In this document: positions 47,360 to 58,548 of the stretch, piece by piece
Numbering within the stretch: the first letter of the stretch is position 1
Layout of the letters: every line of letters starts with the position of its first letter
From: Streptomyces sp. LUP47B
GTDB taxonomy: Bacteria > Actinomycetota > Actinomycetes > Streptomycetales > Streptomycetaceae
Reading direction: 5' to 3'
Assembly (NCBI RefSeq): GCF_001746295.1
Contig: NZ_MJAH01000001.1
Span: forward strand, 233,884 to 297,883
Length of the DNA: 64,000 bases
The notes under the pieces: generated by a model
What the model was told of the DNA's origin: nothing
Databases searched by the model: none
Seen by the model: only the letters and a program-made list of their open reading frames with translations
Position numbers and translations under genes: made by a program

Positions 47360-49192
47360 TCAGCGGACGAAGAAGTCCTGGTTGGTGCCGGGTGCGTTCT
47401 TGCACTGCCACTGGTCGAGTTGCTGGCCCGCGCTGCTGCCGGCGCCGTAGACGTCCAGGCACAGGCCGCTGTTGCGGTTCTGGAAGGCGTAGGAGCCGTC
47501 GGACTGGCGGACGGGCAGCCAGAGGCCGTTGGCCGTTGTGCCGGGGGGCTGTTGGACGATGTCCGGGGTGCCTGCCGTCGTGGAACTGCCGGCGACCGCC
47601 ACGTCCTGGCCGGAGCTCTGGGCGCGCAGTTCGCCGTAGCCGCCCGAGGCCGGTACGAACTGGAACTGCTGGTTGCTCTGCCCGTTGCAGGTCCACTGGT
47701 CGATCGCGGCGCCCGCGCTGCTGGAGTTGCCGTACACGTCCAGGCACAAGTTGTTGTTGGCGACGACGAGTTGGTGAGCGCCGGTCGGGAAGCCCTCGCC
47801 GCCGGACGAGGCCGGGGTGAGATAGACGGCGAACGCGTCGTGCGCGGCCTGGAACGTCAAGGGCACGGTGATCGAGCCGCCCGAGGCGCTCAGGTTCTGG
47901 TCGTAGACGGTCAGTGGCGCGCCGAGTGGTGCCTGGTCCGGGATGCGGTGCACGGTGACGTGCACGCTGCCGGCGTTCGTCAGCCACGGTACGGACGACA
48001 GGCCGTTGAAGGTCACGGACGCGGTGCCGGAGTTGCCGTTGGCGTCGCCGATGATGGCCACCGCGCGCTTGTTGGTGGGGTCCTCGGAGGCCGAGATCGC
48101 GGTCGAGCCGACCTGGCCGGAGGTGTCGACGAGGGTTCCCGTCATGTCGGCGTAGTCGCGCAGCGCCCACCAGTTGCCCGTCGGTTGCCAGGTGCCCCCG
48201 CTCTGGGTGAGGACTCCCGTCAGGTTGGGGGTGACGCAGCAGACCCAGTTGCCGCGCATCGCGTTGGTGTACCCGGACTGCGCGAACCGCGCCAGGTACC
48301 AGGCCGTCACCCCGGCGGTCTGCCGGTCGGCGGGCTGGTACTCGTTCGCGGACAGCGGCAGCGGGCCGATGCCCGCCGTGGTCAGGGCACTGTTGAGGGA
48401 CTGGGAGATGGTGACCGGGTCGTCGACGTCACCCTCGTCGTGGTTGGTGATCATGTCCGGGACCGTCCCGGCCGCCTTCACGTGCGCCAGCCAGGTCCGC
48501 CATTCCCCCGGGTTGCTCTGCGGTGTGAAGGCGAGCGACGGCCCGACGATCTGCGCCGAGGGGGCGATGCGCCGGATCTCCCGGTAGGCGGTGTCCCACA
48601 TCTGGAAGTACTGGGCGCTGTTCACGCCCCGGGTCCAGAAGGCGGAGATGTCCGGCTCGTTCCAGATGTCGTAGGCGAACTTCAGCCCCGATGCCTGCAG
48701 TGCTCCCACCGTGGAGTCGATGAAGGCGGTCCAATTGGAGCAGTCGCCGTTGTCGCACGGGTACCTCGTGTTGGACGGCTGCCCGCCGTTGGCGCCGTAG
48801 ATGTCGCTGACCAGTACCTGGTACTGCGCGTGATACGGCGGCTGGGTGAGCCGTTTCGCCTGCGCGACGATCGAGTCGAGGTCTGCCCGAGTGGCCGATC
48901 CGTACTGGTAGTTGTCCCGGATCCAGCCGCCGGAGAACCATCCCCCGCCGCGGAACGCGTTGATCCCCAGCGGCTTGATGAACTGGTCGGCCGGCTGGCT
49001 GCCGTCCTGCGTGAAGCCGTAGAGGAATCCCTCGCCCACACCGGTCGACGGGCCCCGCGTCGAGGCCAGGTTGACGCTCAGCATCTCGCCCGAGACGGCC
49101 CTGCTCTCGGCGGTCGCAGACAGCTGCAGCACGAACGCCAGGACGATGCCGACGGCCAGTACCAGACGCCCGGGTCTCGCTCTCGTCCTCAT
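47360..49192 (-). CDS. Secreted clan GH-A glycoside hydrolase with ricin module
   Basis: A 610-residue secreted protein (signal peptide about 1-31). Residues 35-330 look like a TIM barrel of clan GH-A: KFAYDIWNEPDIS with acid/base Glu179 and PLPLSANEYQPAD with probable nucleophile Glu284. It most resembles GH39-type enzymes, but I cannot fix the family from sequence alone. A beta-sandwich (about 340-470) precedes a ricin trefoil at 475-610 with NQQFQF and NQDFFVR motifs, where QxF replaces QxW. It is 54 bases from the GH59 gene in the same direction. Confidence 0.75.
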   Translation of the reverse strand: MRTRARPGRLVLAVGIVLAFVLQLSATAESRAVSGEMLSVNLASTRGPSTGVGEGFLYGFTQDGSQPADQFIKPLGINAFRGGGWFSGGWIRDNYQYGSATRADLDSIVAQAKRLTQPPYHAQYQVLVSDIYGANGGQPSNTRYPCDNGDCSNWTAFIDSTVGALQASGLKFAYDIWNEPDISAFWTRGVNSAQYFQMWDTAYREIRRIAPSAQIVGPSLAFTPQSNPGEWRTWLAHVKAAGTVPDMITNHDEGDVDDPVTISQSLNSALTTAGIGPLPLSANEYQPADRQTAGVTAWYLARFAQSGYTNAMRGNWVCCVTPNLTGVLTQSGGTWQPTGNWWALRDYADMTGTLVDTSGQVGSTAISASEDPTNKRAVAIIGDANGNSGTASVTFNGLSSVPWLTNAGSVHVTVHRIPDQAPLGAPLTVYDQNLSASGGSITVPLTFQAAHDAFAVYLTPASSGGEGFPTGAHQLVVANNNLCLDVYGNSSSAGAAIDQWTCNGQSNQQFQFVPASGGYGELRAQSSGQDVAVAGSSTTAGTPDIVQQPPGTTANGLWLPVRQSDGSYAFQNRNSGLCLDVYGAGSSAGQQLDQWQCKNAPGTNQDFFVR

Positions 49193-49215
49193 GCGGTCCT
49201 CCTGCCTTCCCGGGG

Positions 49216-50742
49216 TCAACTCAGTGACCACTGCTGGTTGGATCCGCCGTTGCAGGTCCACAGTTCGGCGGGGGTGCCGTTGGCGGTGGCGGCGCCGGTC
49301 ACGTCCAGGCACAGGCCGGACTGGGCGCTGGTGACGGTGCCGTTGGCGTTGACGTTCCACTGCTGGTTGGTCTGGCCGTTGCAGGTCCAGGTGATGACCT
49401 TGGTGCCGGGGCTGGCGCCCTGGTTGGAGGCGTCCAGGCACAGCCGGCTGCTGCCGGAGTACACGGCGAGCTCGCGGGAGCCGGTCCGGGACCAGATCTG
49501 GTTCGCCGCTCCGGTGCAGTCCCGGATCTGCGTCTGCGTACCCGGCGTCGTGGAGGCGCCCGGCACCTCCAGGCACTTGCCCGCGCCCACCGCATGCAGC
49601 GCGGTCGACGTACCGCCGCCCCCCGCGCCGTAACCGGCCGCGGTGATGCTGGCCTGCACGGCGTTCTCGGTGGCGTCGGAAGGGTAGCCCGCCGTCATCG
49701 CGCCCTCGAAGAACTCGCCCACGCCGTTGGGGCTGTTGTCGCCCCCGGTGCCGAGCAGGACCGAGCTGTCGACCTTCATCGGCGAGTAACCGTTCGGCAG
49801 GGGGCCGGAGAAGGTGGTGGTCAGGCCGCCGCTCGCGCCGTTGCCGTATTTGAGAGTGAAGTTGCTGGTGCCGTTGTTCTTCAGCCACGCGCTGACGAAC
49901 GGGTAGTGCACACCGGGGTTGTTCGGGTCCTTGTTGGAGCCGGTGTTGGTGTGGAACATGCCGTTCTCCAGGTCGGCCTCGACCCACGGGCCGCTGCCCG
50001 TGCAGCCACCGAACCAGCAGGCCGTGCCCCAGTAGATGGCGTTCATGGTGGCGTTGCCGGTGTCGGTGTGGGAGTTCTCACCGCTGCCGTAGTCGAAGCA
50101 GCACCACTGGCTCGTGTAGTTCGACGAGGTCACCATGTAGATGCCTTCGGGCTGGGCTCCGGTGGGCACTCCCTTCGCGTGGTCGAGCCGGTAGCCGACA
50201 CCGGGGGTGACCTTGACGCCGAAGACCTGGTGGCCGGCAGCGGTCACCGGCAGGGCCATGGCGTCCGCGCCGACATCGGACCCGTTCGGCCCCGGCCCCT
50301 TCCAGTAACCGCCCCAGGAGATCGGCATGTCGTTGTGCTGGGCGGTCTGGTCGTAGATCTTCGTGATCGTGCACGACGTGCCCGAACAGAACGACACCTG
50401 GGACGCGCCGTCCGCGTACCCGCCCGCACCGAGCAGCCCGATGTCGCGGTAGCCGTGATCGGAGGCCCGCTGAATCTGGTAGAGCGGCCCGTTGTACGAC
50501 GCGAAGAGCGCCCTGGTCGTGGAGTGCGCCGTCACGCACGGCGTACCGCCCGCGGCGTACAGGCCGCACGGGAGCGACACGTCCGCCACACGGTGGGCCG
50601 CCGGATGGACGACGGTTGATGCATCGGCCCTTGTGGATGTGGCGAACGCCGGTGCGCCGAACGCGATCAGGATCATCGCCAGGGCGGACAGGAGCACTGC
50701 TTTCCCTCGCCTGCGTCGGCGATCATCGGCTGGTTCGAGCAT
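49216..50742 (-). CDS. Secreted alpha-L-arabinofuranosidase GH54 with C-terminal ricin module
   Basis: A 508-residue enzyme (signal peptide about 12-40). The GH54 catalytic beta-sandwich lies at residues 55-380. [23 protein letters not shown] opens it. QWCCFDYGSGE contains the vicinal disulfide that shapes the pocket, EADLENGMF the nucleophilic Glu, and LLGTGGDNS the acid/base Asp region. The ricin trefoil at 385-508 has three QxW repeats (NQIWS, NQQWN, NQQWS). It is 23 bases from the clan GH-A gene, so the two are probably co-transcribed. It releases arabinofuranose. Confidence 0.92.
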   Translation of the reverse strand: MLEPADDRRRRRGKAVLLSALAMILIAFGAPAFATSTRADASTVVHPAAHRVADVSLPCGLYAAGGTPCVTAHSTTRALFASYNGPLYQIQRASDHGYRDIGLLGAGGYADGASQVSFCSGTSCTITKIYDQTAQHNDMPISWGGYWKGPGPNGSDVGADAMALPVTAAGHQVFGVKVTPGVGYRLDHAKGVPTGAQPEGIYMVTSSNYTSQWCCFDYGSGENSHTDTGNATMNAIYWGTACWFGGCTGSGPWVEADLENGMFHTNTGSNKDPNNPGVHYPFVSAWLKNNGTSNFTLKYGNGASGGLTTTFSGPLPNGYSPMKVDSSVLLGTGGDNSPNGVGEFFEGAMTAGYPSDATENAVQASITAAGYGAGGGGTSTALHAVGAGKCLEVPGASTTPGTQTQIRDCTGAANQIWSRTGSRELAVYSGSSRLCLDASNQGASPGTKVITWTCNGQTNQQWNVNANGTVTSAQSGLCLDVTGAATANGTPAELWTCNGGSNQQWSLS

Positions 50743-50772
50743 GGAGACCTCCTCCGGGGTTCGAATGCGGAG

Positions 50773-52422
50773 TCATCCCAACGTCCACCGCTGGCTGCTG
50801 CCGCCGTTGCAGGTCTGCAGTTCGGCGAGGGTGCCGTTGGCGGTGGCCCCTCCGGCGACGCCCAGGCACAGGCCCGACTGGACGCCGGTGATGGTGCCGT
50901 TGGTGTTCAGCGCCCACTGCTGATTGCTCTGGCCGTTGCACGACCAGATCTCCACCTTCGTCCCCGGCGTGGTCTGGTTGTTGTAGGCGTCCAGGCACAT
51001 CTGGCTGCTGCCGGAGTAGACGGTGAACTGGTTGGACGCGGAGTGCGTCCATGTCTGATTGGCGCCGCCGTTGCAGCTCCAGATCTCCACCTGGGTGCCG
51101 GCGGTCGTGGTCGAGTCGGGTACGTCCAGGCACTTGCCCGCACCCACCGCGTGCACCGCCCCGGTCACGCCGGTGCCGCCGCCGCTGGTGCCGCCCGCGA
51201 CCCGGTACATCACCGTGCCGTGGGCCGGCACCGAGGCGCTGATGGTGCCCGAGGTGTTGGAGGACGCTCCCGACCACAGGTCGGTCAGGGTGTAGGCGGA
51301 CGCCCCGGTCTTGCCGATCGCGGCCGCGGTGGTCGAGATGGTCGCTGTCGAGCCCGTCTCGTTGAACAGCGCCACCGACACGTCCCCGTTGGCCAAAGGC
51401 TTGGCCAGCACGTCCCGGCCTCCCGAGGAGGAGACCATGGTGCCCTGCTTGCCGAGAGGGTCCTGGTCGACCGCGATCACCCGGGAGTTGGTCAGCGTGG
51501 AGAGGGTTTCCGCACTGGCCGAGGGGATGTTGGTGCCCGCGATCAGCGGTGCTGCCATCTCCGCCCACAGGCTGAACTCGCTGCGGCTCTCGGTGGTCGT
51601 CATCGAGCCGTTGCCGACCTCCAGCATGTCCGGGTCGTTCCAGTGGCCGGGACCCGCGTAGGAGGCGAGGCCGACGTTACTGTGGAAGATCGACAGCATG
51701 CTGGCGAAGTTGGCGCTGATGTCCCCGGTGGTACGCCAGCTGTTGCCCACGCCCGCGCCCCAGGTCCACACGTTGTCCTGGCCCCAGTTGCAGAGGCTGT
51801 ACAGGATCGGTCGGTTGGTGGCCGCCAGGGCGTCCCGCATCGCGATGTACCGGCTCTGCGCCGGCACTCCGTTGTTGTTGCAGTTGTCGTACTTCAGGTA
51901 GTCCACACCCCACGACGCGAACGACTGGGCGTCCGTGGTCTCGTGCCCGAGGCTGCCCGGATACCCGGCGCAGGTGGCGGTTCCCGCGTCCTCGTAGATC
52001 CCGAGCTTCAGCCCCAACGAGTGCACGTAGTCGGCGGTGCCCTTGATGCCGTCGGGGAACTTGGCCGGGTCCGGCACCAGTCGGCCGCCGGAGTCGCGGT
52101 TGTGGGTCATCCAGCAGTCGTCGATGTTGACGTAGGAGTAGCCCGCCGCCTGCATGCCGTTGGTGTGCATCGCCTGCGCGGTGGACTTGATCAGCGATTC
52201 GGAGACGTTGCAGCCGTAGGCGTTCCAGTCGTTGAAGCCCATCTGCGGGGTCAGTGCCAGCCCGTTGCCCAGCGCGGTGGCGGGCTGCGCCGTACCCAGG
52301 GAGACGAGGGGGACGCCCAGGCAGAGCAGCGCGACCGTGAAGGCGAACGCCAAAGTCCTGCGCAGGGACGGTCGCGGGAGCGGGGGCATGAGGCGTCCGA
52401 CTCTCCTAGTTATCATGTGCAT
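50773..52422 (-). CDS. Secreted GH27 alpha-galactosidase or beta-L-arabinopyranosidase with ricin module
   Basis: A 549-residue secreted enzyme. The GH27 barrel spans about residues 52-420: LTPQMGFNDWNAYGCNV at the start, NIDDCWM, nucleophile Asp179 in DYLKYDNCNNN, and acid/base Asp263 in PGHWNDPDMLEVGNG. A ricin trefoil at 425-549 carries NQTWT, NQQWA and SQRWT. In Streptomyces some GH27 enzymes with extra modules are beta-L-arabinopyranosidases, so both activities remain possible. ATG 52422 lies eight bases after AGGAG; a GTG at 52431 is too close to it. Confidence 0.9.
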   Translation of the reverse strand: MHMITRRVGRLMPPLPRPSLRRTLAFAFTVALLCLGVPLVSLGTAQPATALGNGLALTPQMGFNDWNAYGCNVSESLIKSTAQAMHTNGMQAAGYSYVNIDDCWMTHNRDSGGRLVPDPAKFPDGIKGTADYVHSLGLKLGIYEDAGTATCAGYPGSLGHETTDAQSFASWGVDYLKYDNCNNNGVPAQSRYIAMRDALAATNRPILYSLCNWGQDNVWTWGAGVGNSWRTTGDISANFASMLSIFHSNVGLASYAGPGHWNDPDMLEVGNGSMTTTESRSEFSLWAEMAAPLIAGTNIPSASAETLSTLTNSRVIAVDQDPLGKQGTMVSSSGGRDVLAKPLANGDVSVALFNETGSTATISTTAAAIGKTGASAYTLTDLWSGASSNTSGTISASVPAHGTVMYRVAGGTSGGGTGVTGAVHAVGAGKCLDVPDSTTTAGTQVEIWSCNGGANQTWTHSASNQFTVYSGSSQMCLDAYNNQTTPGTKVEIWSCNGQSNQQWALNTNGTITGVQSGLCLGVAGGATANGTLAELQTCNGGSSQRWTLG

Positions 52423-52474
52423 GTCATTCACTCCTGGGTCGGGGCGGCGCGGGGCAGCGGGGCAGATCTCACGG

Positions 52475-52501
52475 CGGCCCTCCGGGCGTCCCGGAGGGCC
52501 G
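52475..52501 (-). terminator. Strong hairpin between GH54 and GH27 genes
   Basis: CGGCCCTCCGGG-CGT-CCCGGAGGGCCG, twelve paired bases with a three-base loop, just beyond the stop of the GH54 gene at 52528 and before the next start. Confidence 0.75.
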
Positions 52502-52527
52502 TCGCCTCCCGCGCGGGACAGAAGGTT

Positions 52528-54048
52528 TCAGCGGTATCCGGCAGCCGTGACGTTGGCCTGCACCGCGTTGTCGGTCGCGTCGGAGGGGTAGCCGGCGACG
52601 ATGGCCCCCTCGTAGAAGGTGCCGGCGCTCAGGTTGGCACCGCCACCGGGCTTGCAGCAGTCACCACCGCTGCCCAGAACGATGGCGCCCTGCTTCTTCA
52701 TCGGGCTGTATCCGCCGGGCAGCGCGCCGTCCCACAGAGTCGTCAGGCTGCCGGACTGCGCATTGCCGCCCTTGAGGGCGAACCTCGACGTCCCGTTGTT
52801 CTTCAGCATCGCGGTGACGAACTTGACGGGGAAGGCCCGCTGACCGGTGTTCCAGGACTGGCTGCCCCCGGAGTACAGGCCCCATTCGAGATCGGCCTGG
52901 ACCCAGGGACCGCTTCCCGAGCAACCGCCGAACCAGCACTCGGTGCCGAAGTTGATCGCGTCCATCGCCCCGGCCGCGTCGGCCTTCCGCGTCGTCTCGC
53001 TGTTGCCGTAGTCGAAGCAGCAGCCGCTGTTGACGTGGGTGCCGCTGGTCACCATGTACGCCCCTTCGGGCGCGCTGCCGGTCGGAACACCCGTCAGATG
53101 GCCGTCCCGCCAGTAGCTGTTGCCCGGATTGATGTACAGCGAGTACGCCTTGGTGCCCCCGGCGGTCAGCGACTCGGAGGTCGCCTTGGCGGGACTGCTC
53201 TGACTCGATCCCGGAACCTGGGCCGATCCCTGGTACCACAGGTCGTTGCCGCGCCCGGACTGGTCGTAGACGACCGTGATCACACAGGAGGTGCCCCCGC
53301 AGAACGAGTCCTGCGCCGCCGCGTCGGCGAAGCCTCCGGCCACCCGTACGCCGATGTTCCTGGTCGCGTTGTCCGAGGCGCGCCTGACCTGGTACAGGCT
53401 GCCGCTGTACGACCCGTAGAGCGCCCGCACGGTGCTGTGCGCGGCCACGCACGGCGTACCGCCCGCGGAGTAGATGTCGCACGGGCCGGACCCGCCGGGC
53501 GCGGGCGGAGGTGTCGACGTGGTCCACTTCTGGTTGCTCTGGCCGTTGCAGGTCCACAGGATGACCGCAGTGCCGTTGGCCGTGCCCGCCCCGTTGACGT
53601 CCAGGCACAGGCCGGACTGGACACCGGTGACGGACCCGTCGGCGTTCTGCCGCCACGCCTGGTTCGACTGCCCGTTGCACGTCCAGATGATCACCGGAGT
53701 ACCCGGCGCCGTCCGGTTGTCGTAGGCGTCCACGCATCGGGTGCCGCTCATCGTCCTCAGCTCGCCCGCCGAGGTGAACTCGAACGCCTGGTTCGGCTGG
53801 TTGTCGCAGTCCTGGATGTCCAGCGCGGTTCCCGGCGTGTCGACGTTGCCCTTGATGTCCAGACACCGCCCCGACGCCGAACTCACCAAGGGTGCCGGCG
53901 TCGCTGCCGGGGCGGGTGCGGGTGCGGACCAGGTCTGCGAAGTCGCCAGCATCATGGCCAGCAGCGCCATCACGCCTGTGGCGGCGAACGCCGGTAAGCG
54001 TCGTCTGCGAGCCGTGGGACTCCGACGGGAAAGGGGTGAAGGCCGCAT
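52528..54048 (-). CDS. Secreted alpha-L-arabinofuranosidase GH54 with N-terminal ricin module
   Basis: A 506-residue secreted enzyme in which the modules are reversed: the ricin trefoil comes first (residues about 50-175; NQAFE, NQAWR, NQKWT) and the GH54 domain follows at 187-506. GH54 landmarks are [46 protein letters not shown] with the nucleophile region, and VLGSGGDCCKPGG near the acid/base Asp. DLEWG and GGDCC differ from DLENG and GGDNS in its two paralogues. Flanked by strong hairpins on both sides, it is probably transcribed alone. Confidence 0.92.
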   Translation of the reverse strand: MRPSPLSRRSPTARRRRLPAFAATGVMALLAMMLATSQTWSAPAPAPAATPAPLVSSASGRCLDIKGNVDTPGTALDIQDCDNQPNQAFEFTSAGELRTMSGTRCVDAYDNRTAPGTPVIIWTCNGQSNQAWRQNADGSVTGVQSGLCLDVNGAGTANGTAVILWTCNGQSNQKWTTSTPPPAPGGSGPCDIYSAGGTPCVAAHSTVRALYGSYSGSLYQVRRASDNATRNIGVRVAGGFADAAAQDSFCGGTSCVITVVYDQSGRGNDLWYQGSAQVPGSSQSSPAKATSESLTAGGTKAYSLYINPGNSYWRDGHLTGVPTGSAPEGAYMVTSGTHVNSGCCFDYGNSETTRKADAAGAMDAINFGTECWFGGCSGSGPWVQADLEWGLYSGGSQSWNTGQRAFPVKFVTAMLKNNGTSRFALKGGNAQSGSLTTLWDGALPGGYSPMKKQGAIVLGSGGDCCKPGGGANLSAGTFYEGAIVAGYPSDATDNAVQANVTAAGYR

Positions 54049-54325
54049 TCTGTTCCTCGAGAAATGTGGGGGAAGGTGACAGAGGGTGCTGTGCCTGGTC
54101 GAACGCGATGTTCGTGGACCGTCGCCGCCACCGGCATGGCCGCGAGATCCGGACGCCTCATGGCGGCGTGGGCGCTCGAGAGCACTCACAGGAACCACTC
54201 AGACATCCCATGTCCTAGTGATTCCACAGGTCCGTCACCGAGTCAATACACACGGGACTCCCAATCGAACTCTGATCCATCCCATGTATTGCGCCTGGTC
54301 AGGGCGTTCTGAGGGCATGCCGGAG
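54049..54325. promoter_or_regulatory. Promoter region of the reversed GH54 gene
   Basis: About 277 bases between the GH54 start and the hairpin at 54326. It contains an AT-richer patch near 54240-54290 including TTGACT on the minus strand, a possible -35. I could not identify a convincing -10 or operator. No gene is present. Confidence 0.35.
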
Positions 54326-54361
54326 CCCGCGTCCGGCGAGGGCCGCCGTGCCGGACGCGGG
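54326..54361 (-). terminator. Strong hairpin after GH10 xylanase
   Basis: CCCGCGTCCGGC and GCCGGACGCGGG pair over 12 bases with a 12-base loop, 64 bases beyond the GH10 stop. It separates the GH10 unit from the next gene. Confidence 0.75.
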
Positions 54362-54424
54362 GGTACGTTCCGACCACCCCGAAGCGATCCGGGGGCGGGA
54401 GCGCGCGCTGCGCGCCGGGTCACT

Positions 54425-55903
<1,479 letters not shown>

Positions 55904-55976
55904 TCAACCTCCTTGTGCAGTAAGAGGAGTGGGCGCCGGCACCGGGACGGGCCCTCGGTGAAGCGGGGTCACGCGC

Positions 55977-57110
55977 TCAGGAGACCGGCAGAGCGGTCCA
56001 CTGCTGGTTCGTTCCGCCGTTGCAGTCCCACAGGACCAGCTGCGTACCGTCGGCGGTGGACGCGTTGGGGTCGTCGAGGCAGCGGCCGGAGACGGGGTTG
56101 CGGTAGCCGCCGTTGTACGGCTGCCATTGCTGGTTGGTTCCGCCGTTGCAGTCCCAGATCGCGATCTTGGTGCCGTTGGCGGTACCGCGGCCGGCGGCGT
56201 CCAGGCACTTCCCGAGCGCCCGCAGGGTGCCGTCGGAGCGCGCGGACCACGTTCGCGCGGCGGAGCCGTCGCAGGACCGGATCTCGACGGCGGTCCCGTT
56301 GGCGCTGTTGCCGCCGCTCACCCCCAGGCACTTCCCCGCGATCCCTGAACGCACCTGCCCGCTCGTGGAGTCCGGCGGCTTGATCCAGCCCGCCGCGTCC
56401 GCCGCCTGGATCCCCGCGTTGAAGGCGTCCGCCATCTTGCCGAAGCCGCTGTCGTTGGGGTGCAGGGAGTCGGACAGGTCCGCGGCGGTCAGGGCGCTCA
56501 TGTCCACCAGACGTACGTGTTTGCCGGCGGCCTGCTCGGCCTGGACGATCCCGGGCAACTTGGCGTTGAACGCGGGCCGGTTGGCCTCCTCGCTGCCGCT
56601 GGTGGAAATGATCACGGTGCCGACGAGGACGGTCGCGTCGGGTACGGCCCTGGTGATCTGGTCGATGAGCGCGTGGAGCCGGTCGGCAGCGGTCGGGATC
56701 TGGTAGTTGCCGTTCAGGTCGTTGGTGCCGATCTCCAGGGTGACCACGTTCGGCCGGTAGCGTGCCAGCACGGAGTCCGCGATGCCGGCGATCTGGTCGA
56801 TCCGCCAGCCGGAGTGGCCTTCGTTGTCCGGGTCGGACATGGTGCCATTGCGCCCCGAGCCGACGAAGTCCAGGGTGTGCCCCTCGGCCGTCAGCTTGTT
56901 CCCGAGAAAGCCCCGGTAGCTGTTCCCGGACGGGCTGCCGACGCCCCAGGTGATCGAGTCTCCCAACGGCATCAGCCGCAGGGGTGTGGCCGCGGCGGCC
57001 CGTGTGGCGGGGGGCGGCGCCTCGGCGGCGGTGGCCGCGCCGGGCCACGCGGCGCCCATGCCGAGGGTGGCCGTCAGCGCCGCGGCCAAGGGTGCCCAGT
57101 ACTTCTTCAT
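55977..57110 (-). CDS. Secreted SGNH/GDSL esterase (CE3-like) with ricin module
   Basis: A 377-residue secreted esterase (signal peptide 1-28). Residues 43-245 form an SGNH hydrolase: block I LMPLGDSITWG with Ser52, GHSGWRID, block III LEIGTNDL, and block V DSLHPND with Asp214 and His217. It resembles CE3-type acetyl xylan esterases. A ricin trefoil at 253-377 has NQQWQ and NQQWT repeats. It lies between the xylanase and the beta-helix gene. It probably removes acetyl groups from xylan. Confidence 0.88.
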   Translation of the reverse strand: MKKYWAPLAAALTATLGMGAAWPGAATAAEAPPPATRAAAATPLRLMPLGDSITWGVGSPSGNSYRGFLGNKLTAEGHTLDFVGSGRNGTMSDPDNEGHSGWRIDQIAGIADSVLARYRPNVVTLEIGTNDLNGNYQIPTAADRLHALIDQITRAVPDATVLVGTVIISTSGSEEANRPAFNAKLPGIVQAEQAAGKHVRLVDMSALTAADLSDSLHPNDSGFGKMADAFNAGIQAADAAGWIKPPDSTSGQVRSGIAGKCLGVSGGNSANGTAVEIRSCDGSAARTWSARSDGTLRALGKCLDAAGRGTANGTKIAIWDCNGGTNQQWQPYNGGYRNPVSGRCLDDPNASTADGTQLVLWDCNGGTNQQWTALPVS

Positions 57111-57191
57111 GAGCGTTCCTCACTGGGTGCGGGTCGTGGGTGGGGGGACCGAACTGCCGGATCGTGTGGGTGTTCCGGAGGCATGAATGGG

Positions 57192-58548
57192 TCAGCGGGG
57201 GGGTGAAGTCCTGGTTGGTGCCGGGTGCGTTCTTGCAGGGCCACTGGTCCAGTTGCCGGCCCGGGTCGCTGCTGCCGCCGTAGACGTCCATACACAGTTG
57301 GCTGTTCTGGTTCTTGAAGGAATACGAGCCGTCGGACTGCTGCACCGGCAGCCACAGTGCGCCGGCCGCGCCGTCGGCGGCCTGCTGCTCGATGTTCGGT
57401 GTACCGGCGGTCGCGGATCCGCCCGACACCGCCACGACCTGTCCGAAGTTCTGCGCGCGCAGTTGCCCGTAGCCGCCCGAGACCGGCACGAACTCGAACT
57501 GCTGGTTGCTCTGCCCGTTGCAGGTCCACTGGTCGATCGCAGCGCCCGCGCTGGTGGAGTTGCCGTACACCTCGAGGCACAGGCTGTTGCTGCTGATCAC
57601 CAACTGGTGGTAGCCCGTGGGGAAGCCGCCGTCGCCCGAGGTCTGGACACCCGCCTGCTGGATGACCGCTCTGGCGCCCTGCGGCCAGTTGGTGCCGCTG
57701 ACCAGGACGTTGCCGCTAAGGACGTTGTTGTGCGGAGGGCCGGTGGCGACGTATGTGTTCCCGCCGTTGTACCAGTTGCCGGAGAACGTGCTGTCGTCGG
57801 TGTGGTTGCTGGCGTTGGCGTTGGTGAGCGCCCAGTTGCCGGCGTCCTGCACCACGTTGCCGGACACCTTCAGGTACCGGGAGCCCTCGTAGAGGTACAG
57901 CGCGGTGGTGCGGTTGTTGTCGTACATGTAGTTGTCGGAGATCACCGAGCCGGGGGCCGCGGACAGGCTGTAGATGCTGCCGCCGTCGAACATCGCGTTC
58001 TTGGTGTCGAAGACCAGGTTGTGGGAGACGGTGTTGTTCTTCAGCGTGGTGGGAGCGCTGTAGACCGGCTGGTAGTTGTACGTGCCCCGGTTGGCGTAGT
58101 CGCCGCTACCGAAGTGGACCAACCAGCTGTTGCTGCTCTGATCATGAACCTGCCAACCAGATATCTGCTGGGCGCCGCTCACGACCGGCTGCTGCCCGGG
58201 CATGGCCTGGTAGGTGATGGTGTGCCGGTTCTGGCCGCCGTCTCCGGAACCGAAGGTCAGCGGTTTGGACAGCCGGTAGGTGCCACCGGCCAGGCGGACC
58301 ATCACGTCCGCGTCGGCCGAGAGCCGGTGCGCCGGCTGCTGCGCCTGGTCGATCGTCGCGAACGGCTGCTCGACGGTGCCGTTCCCGCCCGCGTGCGCAC
58401 CCGGCGCCACGTACAGCTCGGCGGCCGATGCCTGGCGCTCGGACGGTACGGGGAACGCGGCACCGGCCGTGGGCAGACTCCCGGCCAGTAAGGCGAGCAG
58501 AGCCAGGGGGGCGCCCCGGAGGCCGCTGAGCGCTCTGGCTCGGGACAT
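57192..58548 (-). pseudogene. Secreted right-handed beta-helix protein with ricin module; 3' frameshift
   Basis: A secreted protein with signal peptide (residues 1-38). Residues 45-300 hold parallel beta-helix repeats (LYVAPGAHAGGNGT, NNTVSHNLVFDTKNAMFDGGSIYSL, VISDNYMYDNNRTTALYLY, cited in part), as in polysaccharide lyases and GH141-like enzymes. The ricin module follows at 305-450 (NQQFEF, NQDFT). The start is the second ATG, 58548, six bases after GGAGG. A run of seven G at 57197-57203 shifts the end: with six, it would read QDFTPR and stop at 57192-57194; with seven the frame runs on through the next gene. So the frame is broken or the run is mis-sequenced. Confidence 0.65.
57197..57203. 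repeat. Run of seven G at the end of the beta-helix gene
   Basis: One base fewer would restore a natural stop matching the sister protein at 47.4 kb (QDFFVR then stop). It is a candidate sequencing error or a slippery, possibly phase-variable tract. Confidence 0.6.

Noticed and set aside
51043..53997. A 984-residue plus-strand open frame
   Set aside because: It lies opposite the GH27 and GH54 genes, has no recognisable domain, and shows the valine, glycine and arginine excess of antisense frames in high-GC DNA.
58525..58540. GAGCGCTC core near the beta-helix gene start as another CebR box
   Set aside because: Only the eight inner bases match, a word expected by chance about once in tens of kilobases at this base composition.
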